Positions 25,789 through 33,832 of a stretch of 64,000 nucleotides of DNA are shown one piece after another; position 1 is the stretch's first letter; the number at the start of each line of letters is the position of its first letter. This DNA comes from an uncultured Bulleidia sp. (GTDB lineage Bacteria > Bacillota_I > Bacilli_A > Erysipelotrichales > Erysipelotrichaceae), in NCBI GenBank assembly GCA_934757945.1, contig CAKVLT010000001.1, positions 1 to 64,000 of the forward strand, written 5' to 3'. Made by a program: the position numbers and the translations under genes. The notes beneath the pieces were generated by a model that worked only from the letters and a program-made list of their open reading frames with translations, did no database searches and was not told the origin of the DNA.

Positions 25789-26841
25789 ATGAGGAAATTA
25801 TTACAGTTACTATGCTTAAGTTTGTGCCTTTTATGGTGTACACCTGTTCATGCAGAAGATATTACAAGCATGCAGGAAGACAAATTATATATTTTTGATA
25901 TCGATATGAATGATCAGGATCCATTATCTACTTTAAAAACAGCAGTGCTGAAAAGCAGATGTGCGTATGACGCCTCCATCAACTACGATGATATCAATAT
26001 GGATCTGGCAACGATCTCCACAGATGCCTTTGACAGAACAAAAGCAGGATTACAGAAGATCAATCTTTCAGCAAACATTATCAGAAATGACAGCACTTCT
26101 TACAACTTCACGCAGTTGATTGCAGTAAGAATGCTGCAACCTGATGGTCCACAGATCATCCTCAAACAAAACACTGTCAATATTGATTTAAACTCCAGTT
26201 TCAACTATGGAGATAACATAGGGTACGTTGCCTGTTCAGATGGCAAATTACCTGCCATTAAAGAATGGGACAATGTGGATACTGCCAATGAAGGAACATA
26301 TTCCTGTTCTTTAGAACTACTGGATTCCTCTGGAAAAGAAACAGAAATCACCTATACAGTCATTGTACAGAAACCTGTAGAAGTGATTCGTGCAGAGGAA
26401 GAAGAAGCCGCAAGAAAAGAAGAAGAGGAAAGACAGGCACAGCTTGCTTTACAGGCTGGTATTCCAAATTATGGTAAAACATTTACACTGGATGCCTCAG
26501 CAACAGATATTATCTCTTATGCACGTCAGTTCCTTGGCTGTAACTATGTATGGGGCGGTACTTCTCCTATTACAGGATTTGACTGTTCCGGATTTACACA
26601 GTATGTCTATGCAGCATTTGGTATTTCTTTACCTCACAGTTCCGATGGACAATCCGCTTATGGAAGAATTGTCTCTCCTGATGAAGCATTGCCGGGAGAT
26701 CTTGTCACCTATAACGGGCATGCAGCAATCTATATTGGTGGCGGCATGATTATCAATGCCATGGATTATAACCTTGGCGTCAGAGAATGCAGTATGTACG
26801 GTGTCTCCAACGGCAATATGCAGATTCACAGATTATGGTAA
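25789..26841 (+). CDS. Secreted NlpC/P60 peptidoglycan endopeptidase
   Basis: The 350-residue product starts with a signal peptide (MRKLLQLLCLSLCLLWC, cut after VHA), then an N-terminal region with TDAFDRTKAGLQKINLS, an Ig-like repeat (INIDLNSSFNYGDNIGYVA to YTVIVQKPVEVIRA), a Glu-rich helix, and a C-terminal NlpC/P60 domain. Catalytic Cys 266 is in FDCSGFTQYVY and His 311 in NGHAAIYIG. Such enzymes cut D-Glu-diaminopimelate or similar stem-peptide bonds in the wall. A close paralog lies at 41256. No ribosome site precedes the ATG; TTTACT, 17 nt, TACACT ends 6 nt before it, suggesting a leaderless message. A GTG at 25735 is an alternative start. Confidence 0.88.
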   Translation: MRKLLQLLCLSLCLLWCTPVHAEDITSMQEDKLYIFDIDMNDQDPLSTLKTAVLKSRCAYDASINYDDINMDLATISTDAFDRTKAGLQKINLSANIIRNDSTSYNFTQLIAVRMLQPDGPQIILKQNTVNIDLNSSFNYGDNIGYVACSDGKLPAIKEWDNVDTANEGTYSCSLELLDSSGKETEITYTVIVQKPVEVIRAEEEEAARKEEEERQAQLALQAGIPNYGKTFTLDASATDIISYARQFLGCNYVWGGTSPITGFDCSGFTQYVYAAFGISLPHSSDGQSAYGRIVSPDEALPGDLVTYNGHAAIYIGGGMIINAMDYNLGVRECSMYGVSNGNMQIHRLW

Positions 26842-26844
26842 TTT

Positions 26845-26867
26845 AAGGCTCCTGGAGAGCCTTTTTT
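26845..26867 (+). terminator. Terminator of the first NlpC/P60 gene
   Basis: AAGGCTC-CTGGA-GAGCCTT followed by a run of T, 3 nt after the stop. Confidence 0.9.
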
Positions 26868-26883
26868 ATTTGCTGGAAAATAT

Positions 26884-26907
26884 AAAAAAAGAGGTTTTAA
26901 CGCCTCT
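26884..26907 (-). terminator. Terminator of trkA-trkH, overlapping the stop codon
   Basis: On the minus strand AGAGG and CCTCT enclose an eight-base loop that contains the TAA of trkH; seven T follow. Confidence 0.82.
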
Positions 26908-28354
26908 TTCTCCATGTTCTTCTTGAGAACAGAATAATGATTGGATATATTTCCAGTCTTCCTGCCAGCATAGCAAAGGAAAAAATCAGTTTACTGAAAT
27001 TACTGTAGTATGCAAAGCTTTCCACAGGTCCCACCTGATCCAGACCAGGTCCGATGTTATTAAAGGTTGCCATAACTGCAGAAAAATTGGTTTCCACTGA
27101 GAATCCATCTAAAGATACCAGTAAAAAGCAGACAATGACAATGCCGACATACGCCGTCAGATACGCACTAACATTACGCATAACCCCTTCATCCACTTTC
27201 TTCCCGTTGACTCTTACAACAGAAACTTCTTCAGGATGCAGGTTTTCATGTACATTTCTTCTCAATCCTTTTCCAAGCAATAATAAACGAATAACTTTGA
27301 TACCGCCTCCTGTACTGCCTGCACAGGCACCACAGAACATACAGAACAGAATAATTGCTTTACTAAACGGATTCCATAAGTTGAAGTCCGTAGTTGCATA
27401 ACCCGTCGTGGATAATAATGTTGCGACCGTAAAAGCACAATGACGTATGGTTTCACTCATGGAAGAATACAAAGGTCTTACATTGAGAACAAGTAATGTT
27501 GTGGCACCTAACACAATGGCAATAAACAGCCTTAATTCCTCATCTTTTCTGACATCCTTGAAATGTCCCAGTAAGAGAAGGAAATAAATGGAAAAGTTAA
27601 CAGAGAACAACAACATGAAGATAGTTGTCACCCATTGGATGTATGGAGAATAACTTGCAAAAGAATCTCCTAACAGACCAAATCCACCAGTACCTGCCGT
27701 ACCAAAGGCAAGACAGCAGCTGCTGAACCAGTCAAGTCCTCCACAAAGTAAGAAGATAATATCCAGAAAGGTCAGTCCAAAATAGATACCATACAGAATC
27801 ATTGCTGTATTTTTCATATGCGGAACCATCTTACCAACAGATGGACCAGGTGATTCAGCACGAAGAATATGTAATGTAAATCCCTGACTCTTTTTACCTA
27901 ACGGAACTATGGCCATCAAAAAGACAAGGACACCCATACCTCCTACCCAGTGAGAGAAAGACCTCCACCATAACAGGCCCTTATCCAAAGCTTCCACATT
28001 TGTCAAAATAGAAGAGCCTGTGGTTGTAAATCCGGAGACCATTTCAAAGAAACAGTCTGCAAAATTAGGAATTTCTCTGGAAAAGAAGAAAGGTAAACAG
28101 CCCAGTAAAGACATCAGTATCCAGCATAAGCCTGTACTTACAAAGCCTTCTCTTTGATAGAACCCATCTTTTGCGTTTTTCGATAACAGAAACAGAAGTC
28201 CCGAAACAAGCAGAATCACAGGTAATGTAACACAATACCCATAGACAGCACGAGGTTCGTTATATAAAAGAGAAATACCCAGTGCCGGCAACATCAAGCC
28301 TGCTTCTATACACAGAATCCAGGCATTGACTTTAGCTATCATTTTCCAGTTCAT
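26897..28354 (-). CDS. trkH: Trk-type potassium uptake channel subunit
   Basis: The 485-residue membrane protein has the fourfold pore-loop repeat of TrkH/KtrB channels; pore segments include SGFTTTGSSIL, FGTAGTGGFGLLGDSFA, LSTTGYATTDFNLW and FNNIGPGLDQVGPVESFA. About ten hydrophobic helices are visible, starting at residues 8-28 and 35-58. It imports K+, probably coupled to Na+ or H+, and is gated by TrkA from the gene 3 nt upstream. The lysine-bearing loop GACAGSTGGGIKVIRLLLLGKGLRRN is also typical. Confidence 0.95.
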   Translation of the reverse strand: MNWKMIAKVNAWILCIEAGLMLPALGISLLYNEPRAVYGYCVTLPVILLVSGLLFLLSKNAKDGFYQREGFVSTGLCWILMSLLGCLPFFFSREIPNFADCFFEMVSGFTTTGSSILTNVEALDKGLLWWRSFSHWVGGMGVLVFLMAIVPLGKKSQGFTLHILRAESPGPSVGKMVPHMKNTAMILYGIYFGLTFLDIIFLLCGGLDWFSSCCLAFGTAGTGGFGLLGDSFASYSPYIQWVTTIFMLLFSVNFSIYFLLLLGHFKDVRKDEELRLFIAIVLGATTLLVLNVRPLYSSMSETIRHCAFTVATLLSTTGYATTDFNLWNPFSKAIILFCMFCGACAGSTGGGIKVIRLLLLGKGLRRNVHENLHPEEVSVVRVNGKKVDEGVMRNVSAYLTAYVGIVIVCFLLVSLDGFSVETNFSAVMATFNNIGPGLDQVGPVESFAYYSNFSKLIFSFAMLAGRLEIYPIIILFSRRTWRKRR

Positions 28355-28357
28355 GTG

Positions 28358-29722
28358 TTACCCCTCAAAAATATCGTTGAGATTCAGGATAGGATTTTCT
28401 CTTGCGACAACTACTACAACCGTATCTCCCACATGGAACTTCTGCTGTCCATCTGCCACAGAGGAAACCCCTTTGCTTGTAATGGACGCAATCAGAATAT
28501 TCTTCTTGATGGAAATATCTTTTAAAGACTCTCCGATATGCTTTGTATTCTCATCTACCATAAATTCCAGCACTTCGGCATTACCGTTGGCAATCTGATG
28601 CACACTTAATGCCGCAGATCCACTGGACTGCATCATGGCACGTACATAACGTACAATATGGGACGTACATAAGTTCTTAGGACATACAATAGGCCCCATA
28701 GGCAGTGCATCCAACATCCTTGTATTACCGCCCCTTCCAAGCTTGGTGATGGTTAAAGGTACTTTGCAAAGTGCTGCATACATGGAGATAATCACATTCA
28801 GTTCATCAATACCTGTACAGGACACCACAGCATCATAGTCTGAAAGATCTTCTGCATCAAGTACCGCCTGGCTGGAAGCATCTCCTTTGACAATCGTAGC
28901 TTCAGGCAATAATTCCGCCAGTTCATTACATGTATTTTCATCAATCTCAATAATATTGACAGTCATGTGTGACTTCAGCAGTTCCTGAGCCAGATAATAG
29001 GCAAGCCTGCTGCCTCCTGCAAGAAGTACATGCTTGATTGGTTTTTTAATAATGCCTACAGAATACAATAAAGAGTGTAAGGATTCAGACTGTGCAGCAA
29101 CGGAGATCTTATCATTCACACGCAGTACAAAAGATCCATCAGGCATAATTGCCTTTCCATCTCTTTCTACAGCACATACTAAAACTTTAGTATGTACGAT
29201 TTTCTGAAGGTCCTGAAGTTTGACACCAACAAGTTTGGAATACTCTTCAATCTTGATTTCAATCATTTCCATTCTTGCCTTGGCAAAGAACTCTCTGGAT
29301 AATGTTCCAGGAAGTTTTAGAAGCTGTGAGATTTCCACTGCAGCCTGTTTCTCCGGATTGATTACCAGAGACAAACCAAACTCTTCACTCATTTTATATG
29401 CCTGTGCCACATATTCAGGATTGCGGATACGTGCAATACAGTTGATTTCAGGATTAATATTCTTTGCTGTAATGCAGGCAAGCATATTCACTTCGTCTCT
29501 GCTTGTTACAGCAATTAAAAGATCATTATTCTGTATGCCTGCATCCTGCAGTGTTGCCATGGAAGCACCATTACCTGCCACAGAAATAATGTCGTATAAC
29601 CCCTGAGCATTTTCCAGCACGTCACTCTTTGTATCAATCACTGTAATGTCATGCCCTTCTTTTGACAATTGAGCAGTAATGGTAGTACCTACCTTGCCTG
29701 CACCAACAATCGTGATTTTCAT
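28358..29722 (-). CDS. trkA: Trk potassium uptake regulator with two RCK modules
   Basis: This 454-residue cytosolic protein has two tandem RCK units. The first opens with MKITIVGAGKVGTTITAQLSKEGHDITVIDTKSD and the second with HVLLAGGSRLAYYLAQELLKSHMTVNIIEIDENTC; each is followed by a TrkA-C part. Residue pattern GxGxxG in the first and GGSRLA in the second suggests only the first keeps the classic dinucleotide loop. It controls the TrkH channel encoded immediately downstream. AGGAGAGG lies 6 nt before the start. Confidence 0.96.
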   Translation of the reverse strand: MKITIVGAGKVGTTITAQLSKEGHDITVIDTKSDVLENAQGLYDIISVAGNGASMATLQDAGIQNNDLLIAVTSRDEVNMLACITAKNINPEINCIARIRNPEYVAQAYKMSEEFGLSLVINPEKQAAVEISQLLKLPGTLSREFFAKARMEMIEIKIEEYSKLVGVKLQDLQKIVHTKVLVCAVERDGKAIMPDGSFVLRVNDKISVAAQSESLHSLLYSVGIIKKPIKHVLLAGGSRLAYYLAQELLKSHMTVNIIEIDENTCNELAELLPEATIVKGDASSQAVLDAEDLSDYDAVVSCTGIDELNVIISMYAALCKVPLTITKLGRGGNTRMLDALPMGPIVCPKNLCTSHIVRYVRAMMQSSGSAALSVHQIANGNAEVLEFMVDENTKHIGESLKDISIKKNILIASITSKGVSSVADGQQKFHVGDTVVVVVARENPILNLNDIFEG

Positions 29723-29768
29723 ATAAACCTCTCCTTAAAGATATATGCTATTGTAACACTTTAAAATA

Positions 29769-30290
29769 TTATTTCCTGAGTTTATCAAAATAAGGGCCCA
29801 GCAGCTTCATAAACGCATTCCAGTATGACGGATACGCATCTACTCCCTTGAAAGTATACTCTTCATCATCACTGATCAGAATATCCAGTTCCCATTCATT
29901 ATTTCCACGCAATTCTCTGCCATCATTTGCAGGATAATACACTCTGTTCCAGTCAAAGACAAATAGTTTATCCACAAGCTCTTCTTTAAAAGACTCCCAT
30001 TCTTCCATACTCATGACGTCAGCAACTTTGTCTACACCCCCTCCATAGGAATCGTAGATTTCATAAACGCACTGTTCTCCATCCTGTAAGAAGTGTGCTC
30101 TTACACTTCCACTGATAACATCTCCATATCTGAAACGAATATCACTGATACAGTCTTTCAGTAATTTCCCTTCATCACTTACAGCAGGTCTGCCAAAATC
30201 TTTTGTACAGTCCTTACACTGATAATAGTTCCCTACTGCTATACTATTTTTACTTCCACAATGTGGGCACATTTTTATTTTAGCCATCAT
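29769..30290 (-). CDS. Zinc-ribbon protein of unknown function
   Basis: The 173-residue protein starts with a four-Cys zinc ribbon (Cys 8 and 11 in CPHCG, Cys 25 and 28 in CKDC) followed by KDFGRPAV. The rest is an acidic alpha/beta domain with YDSYGGGVDKVADVMSMEEWESFKEELVDKLFVFDWN and a final SYWNAFMKLLGPYF. The start overlaps the end of the uridine-kinase-like gene by four bases, and GGAG precedes it, so the two are one operon. I recognise no family beyond the ribbon; nucleic-acid binding is possible but unproven. Confidence 0.75.
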   Translation of the reverse strand: MMAKIKMCPHCGSKNSIAVGNYYQCKDCTKDFGRPAVSDEGKLLKDCISDIRFRYGDVISGSVRAHFLQDGEQCVYEIYDSYGGGVDKVADVMSMEEWESFKEELVDKLFVFDWNRVYYPANDGRELRGNNEWELDILISDDEEYTFKGVDAYPSYWNAFMKLLGPYFDKLRK

Positions 30291-30889
30291 TTACTCCTTA
30301 TCCTTTGTTCATCACTGTCATATATAACATCTGCATATTTTGCAGGATCTTTCTGCGCAAAATACATTTCCTCCAGAGGAATCCATTTCTCCAGGAACAT
30401 CTTCAGTCCCTGTTCCCCGTTTCTTTTCAGTATCCGCTGTTTCTGTTTTTCAGCGGAAATGGTAAAGAAGACAGTATAGTCATAAAACGGCAACAGATCT
30501 CTGTGAAAACTGTAAGTTCCTTCCACAACAAGATATTCATGTACCACAGGCAATTGTACCTCAGTACCTAAAGACAGGGTAGTACAGTCAAATTTCCTGT
30601 AGGAAAAAGGTACTTTCTTTTTCCATTCAGTCAGCACCTGTACTACTCTTTCATGATCCACATTTTCTCCCGGTGTTGCATATCTTTCAGCAGTTCTCTG
30701 TTCTTTCTGCAAAAAGAAATCATCCATCTGTATAAGATCTGCCTGCAATGCCTCACACAGTTCTTTTGCAAAAGTAGATTTACCGGAGCCACATCTTCCA
30801 TCTATGGCAATCACATGCCCATGAGTTTCTTTTACCTGTTGAATACTATCCTTTACCAGTTCACTGTACATACAAATAGTTTGTACCAT
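30287..30889 (-). CDS. Uridine-kinase-like P-loop NTPase
   Basis: The 200-residue protein has Walker A GRCGSGKSTFAKEL near residue 31, a DDFFL stretch (IQMDDFFLQKEQ) as in uridine kinases and phosphoribulokinases, VVEGTYSFH in the place of the family's second acidic motif, and a lid-like RILKRNGEQGL. Substrate is unknown; nucleosides or other small hydroxylated molecules are typical. The start is uncertain: ATG 30889 and ATG 30871 are both possible and neither has a good ribosome site. A terminator hairpin lies 11 nt upstream, so expression may depend on reading through a structured leader. Confidence 0.8.
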   Translation of the reverse strand: MVQTICMYSELVKDSIQQVKETHGHVIAIDGRCGSGKSTFAKELCEALQADLIQMDDFFLQKEQRTAERYATPGENVDHERVVQVLTEWKKKVPFSYRKFDCTTLSLGTEVQLPVVHEYLVVEGTYSFHRDLLPFYDYTVFFTISAEKQKQRILKRNGEQGLKMFLEKWIPLEEMYFAQKDPAKYADVIYDSDEQRIRSK

Positions 30890-30899
30890 ACATTCGACA

Positions 30900-30999
30900 A
30901 AGAGAAAAGACCCTTTCGGGTCTTTCTCATCATTATTTAATTAAGGGGATTAGAATGACAGAGTCTTAGGGGGTCGACTATGTCAGCACTTCTTTGTGC
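30900..30999 (-). ncRNA. Candidate small RNA or attenuator leader with C-rich loops
   Basis: On the minus strand, in order: GCAC-(6)-GTGC hairpin (30999-30986); a 10-bp stem with one mismatch, TGACATAGTC and GACTCTGTCA, enclosing a loop with CCCCC (30985-30956); an unpaired AATCCCCTTAATTAA; and an intrinsic terminator AAAGACCC-GAAA-GGGTCTTT with a T-rich tail (30925-30900). TTTATA, 17 nt, TATAAG (31031-31003) lies upstream, although its start point may trim the first hairpin. It resembles no riboswitch I know. Confidence 0.45.
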
Positions 31000-31139
31000 A
31001 TTCTTATAATACAAAATGATTGTCATATAAATTTCGTATAAATATGTGAATTTGTGTGATTTTCAGGCAACCCCCTGTCTTTTTTTTGAAATCCTCCTAT
31101 GCTTGTAATAGAAACACGCTTAAAGAAAGGATAATCTGT
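31000..31139. other. AT-rich gap before the integrase-fold gene
   Basis: No gene is seen. On the plus strand TTGTCA at 31020-31025 could be a -35. CAGGCAACCCCCTG followed by eight T (31063-31087) could be a weak terminator in the leader of the next gene; its ACCCCCT is complementary to AGGGGGT at 30968-30974. Confidence 0.3.
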
Positions 31140-32267
31140 ATGAATAAAAAACTGCCGGCAGGATTAGAAGAGTTTCAGTGGAACGCCATCATTTCCCATT
31201 TAAATCCGGAAACCACTACCATTGGTGATTACAGAAAAGTATTAGACGCACTGCATACGTATGACCATTCCAGATTTAACATCATTACCATGACAAAAGA
31301 AGATGCCAGAGACTATTATGCCTATCTGGACTCCAAAGTACAAAACAAGGAATTATCTGAATCTACATCCCACAGATATAAAAGTACTTTACGTGCCATT
31401 GCCAGGCACATGGAATCAGAACCTGAAGTCTTTCCAGGATATTCCAACCCTTTTTCAAAGCTCATAGAAAAAGATGTACGTCCTAAATCTGCGTTTGATC
31501 TTTCTGATTTTGCCACATACAGAGATATCCAGACTTTTTTAAGTGTTCTGCCTTCTGCTTCCCTCAAAAATCAGATGTTGCTGAGACTGATGATTCATGC
31601 AGGTTTACGGCCTCATCAGTTAAGATCTCTCACATATGCTAACTTCACCATGGGCAAGCATCATTTATATTTAACCTATAAAGATTCCACTTTTATCCAT
31701 AAACCACACACCATGAAATTAGATGCATCAGACAGAGAATTTATGAAACTGGAAAAATGTCATAAAAACGGTTCTGCCACCTATACAGTATATTGCAAAT
31801 ACAGATTCAACAAAGACATGACCAGAGAATTATTACAATGGAACCCTCAATTAGGTGTCTCCACCTCTGCAACCCCTGTCTTCACCCGTAACAATGAGAA
31901 TATCATTGATTCCAGTTATATTGATTCTCTTGTTTCCTCTCTTGTCAGAAAAGCTAATCTGCCCCCAAAGGCCGTTTCACCAAAAAAGCTATGTCTGTAT
32001 GGAGATATTGCAAGTACTGTCATGTATTACCATTTTCATGATCACGAAAATGTCAAATCCTCCATTTCACATCTCAAGACACAGACTCAGCGGAATCAGG
32101 CCATGCAGAATCTCAGAAAAATGGAAAACGAATATGCCTTACTTTCTTCCAGAAATGCCTCACCTGGCATCTGGTACCATGCCTGTCCTGTTACAAAACG
32201 AGTGACAGTCAAGGAAATTTACAATACATTAGGACAGCCTTTCCTGTATGCACAGATGGGTATTTAA
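31140..32267 (+). CDS. Tyrosine-recombinase-fold protein lacking catalytic residues
   Basis: From ATG 31140 (375 residues, AAAGGA 8 nt before it) residues 1-110 look like the SAM-like core-binding domain of phage integrases. Residues 135-340 follow the catalytic-domain layout, with Arg 157 in MIHAGLRPHQLRSLTYANF matching the first catalytic Arg. Where H-x-x-R-H is expected there is KLCLYGDIASTVMYYHF, and no Tyr nucleophile follows in the usual context. It therefore probably binds DNA without recombining it, or is a diverged regulator. It is not flanked by att-like repeats or mobile genes, and has its own terminator. Confidence 0.6.
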   Translation: MNKKLPAGLEEFQWNAIISHLNPETTTIGDYRKVLDALHTYDHSRFNIITMTKEDARDYYAYLDSKVQNKELSESTSHRYKSTLRAIARHMESEPEVFPGYSNPFSKLIEKDVRPKSAFDLSDFATYRDIQTFLSVLPSASLKNQMLLRLMIHAGLRPHQLRSLTYANFTMGKHHLYLTYKDSTFIHKPHTMKLDASDREFMKLEKCHKNGSATYTVYCKYRFNKDMTRELLQWNPQLGVSTSATPVFTRNNENIIDSSYIDSLVSSLVRKANLPPKAVSPKKLCLYGDIASTVMYYHFHDHENVKSSISHLKTQTQRNQAMQNLRKMENEYALLSSRNASPGIWYHACPVTKRVTVKEIYNTLGQPFLYAQMGI

Positions 32268-32297
32268 AAACGATAGATTGCTCTATCGTTTTTTTTA
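32268..32297. terminator. Bidirectional terminator between integrase-fold gene and rfbC
   Basis: AAACGATAGA-TTGC-TCTATCGTTT is a perfect 10-bp stem with T runs on both strands. It begins at the base after the integrase-fold stop. Confidence 0.9.
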
Positions 32298-32298
32298 T

Positions 32299-32907
32299 TC
32301 AGAACTTAAATGTATCTTTTAAGCCAACCCATTTCTGATCTTTATCAGAAAGATTTAAAGGTGTGCCATCTTCCAGAGTATATCCTTCTGCTGTTGCAGA
32401 TCCTGGGTATTCTCCTTTTAACTGAGGCCATGTAATACCAATTTCCGGATCATTCCATGCAAGACCACCTTCATCATTGGCATGCCAGAAATCATTCACC
32501 TTGTAGCAGAACTCTGCTTCATCGCTTAACACCAGGAAACCATGAGCAAATCCTTCAGGAATCAGGAACTGCTTTTTATTTTCAGCTGTCAGTTCCACAC
32601 CATACCATTTGCCATAGGTTTTGGAATCACTTCGCAAGTCTACTGCCACATCGAATACAGAGCCTCTGACAGCTCTTACCAGTTTGCACTGAGGATAGTG
32701 TTTCTGGAAGTGTAAACCTCTTAATACACCTTTTACGGACATGGACTGGTTGTCCTGAACAAATTTCACATCCAGTCCGGCTTCCTTCATATCATTCTCG
32801 TTATACGTTTCCATGAAGTAGCCTCTGTTATCTCCATGAACTGCAGGTGTAATAACACAAAGTCCTTCAATACCACCTACATTCTTCTCAACACTGATCT
32901 GTCCCAT
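32299..32907 (-). CDS. rfbC: dTDP-4-dehydrorhamnose 3,5-epimerase
   Basis: The 202-residue cupin enzyme inverts C3 and C5 of dTDP-4-keto-6-deoxyglucose. Family parts are GDNRGYFMETYNENDM, FVQDNQSMSVKGVLRGLHFQ with the catalytic His, FDVAVDLRSDSKTYGKW, FLIPEGFAHGFLVLSD and ITWP near the end. It is the last gene of the rfbA-B-D-C operon, 1 nt after rfbD. A C-terminal extension of about 20 residues compared with the shortest members is present. Confidence 0.96.
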   Translation of the reverse strand: MGQISVEKNVGGIEGLCVITPAVHGDNRGYFMETYNENDMKEAGLDVKFVQDNQSMSVKGVLRGLHFQKHYPQCKLVRAVRGSVFDVAVDLRSDSKTYGKWYGVELTAENKKQFLIPEGFAHGFLVLSDEAEFCYKVNDFWHANDEGGLAWNDPEIGITWPQLKGEYPGSATAEGYTLEDGTPLNLSDKDQKWVGLKDTFKF

Positions 32908-32908
32908 A

Positions 32909-33832
32909 TCACAAATTCTCCATATCTAATTCATCAATATATCTCTTGACCGCATCCTGCCAGGAAGGTAACGGTGTAAAACCGTTTTCTGCCAGTTTGG
33001 ATTTATCCAGTCTGGAATTAAAAGGTCTTGCGGCTTTACTCAATCCATATTCTTCTGTTGTTACAGGTATGACTTTTGTAGTATATCCTGCATCCTTATA
33101 GATTTCTTTTGTGAAATCATACCAGGAGATATATCCACCTTCATTTGTGGCATGATAATAGCCGTATTTATCTGTTTCAATCATATCCACAAGTAATCTT
33201 GCAAGGTCAAATGTATAAGTTGGTGTACCAATCTGATCATTGACTACTCTGACTTCATCATGAGTCTTGCCTACTTTCAGCATTGTCTTGATAAAGTTTT
33301 TGCCATTTTTACCAAATACCCATGCAATTCGTACAATAAAGTATTTTGATAAAGTATTGGCCACTGCAAGTTCACCTTCCAGTTTAGTCTGTCCATAGAC
33401 ATTCATTGGTTTATAGTCCTTGCAATCAGGATCCCATGGTTCTGTCCCCTGACCATCAAAGACATAGTCTGTAGAAATATAGACCATCTTTGCATCAATT
33501 GCCTTAGCAACATCAGCAATATTCTGGGTTCCACCGGCATTGATAGCTCTGACTTTCTCAACTTTGTCATCATCTTCAGCCATATCTACAGCTGTCCAAG
33601 CTGCACAATGCACAATTACATCCGGATGAATGTCTGTGATGATTTTTGTGACAGCCTGCTTATCTGTAATATCCAAAGAGACATATGGAGCCTTGGTTAC
33701 AGCCGTTCCATCCTGTACACCTGCATATTCAGGTGCAATATCTGTACCAATACCTTCATACCCTCTTTTGGACAGCTCATTCATAACATCATGACCAAGC
33801 TGTCCGCATACACCAGTAACGAATACTTTCAT
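32909..33832 (-). CDS. rfbD: dTDP-4-dehydrorhamnose reductase
   Basis: The 307-residue short-chain reductase makes dTDP-L-rhamnose with NAD(P)H. It has the cofactor loop VTGVCGQLGHDVMNEL, HCAAWTAVDMAEDD, YISTDYVFDGQG and the catalytic Tyr-x3-Lys in YGQTKLEGELAV. Its start shares one base with the stop of rfbB. dTDP-rhamnose feeds wall teichoic acid, capsule or rhamnose polymer synthesis; no glycosyltransferase genes are in the window. Confidence 0.96.
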   Translation of the reverse strand: MKVFVTGVCGQLGHDVMNELSKRGYEGIGTDIAPEYAGVQDGTAVTKAPYVSLDITDKQAVTKIITDIHPDVIVHCAAWTAVDMAEDDDKVEKVRAINAGGTQNIADVAKAIDAKMVYISTDYVFDGQGTEPWDPDCKDYKPMNVYGQTKLEGELAVANTLSKYFIVRIAWVFGKNGKNFIKTMLKVGKTHDEVRVVNDQIGTPTYTFDLARLLVDMIETDKYGYYHATNEGGYISWYDFTKEIYKDAGYTTKVIPVTTEEYGLSKAARPFNSRLDKSKLAENGFTPLPSWQDAVKRYIDELDMENL

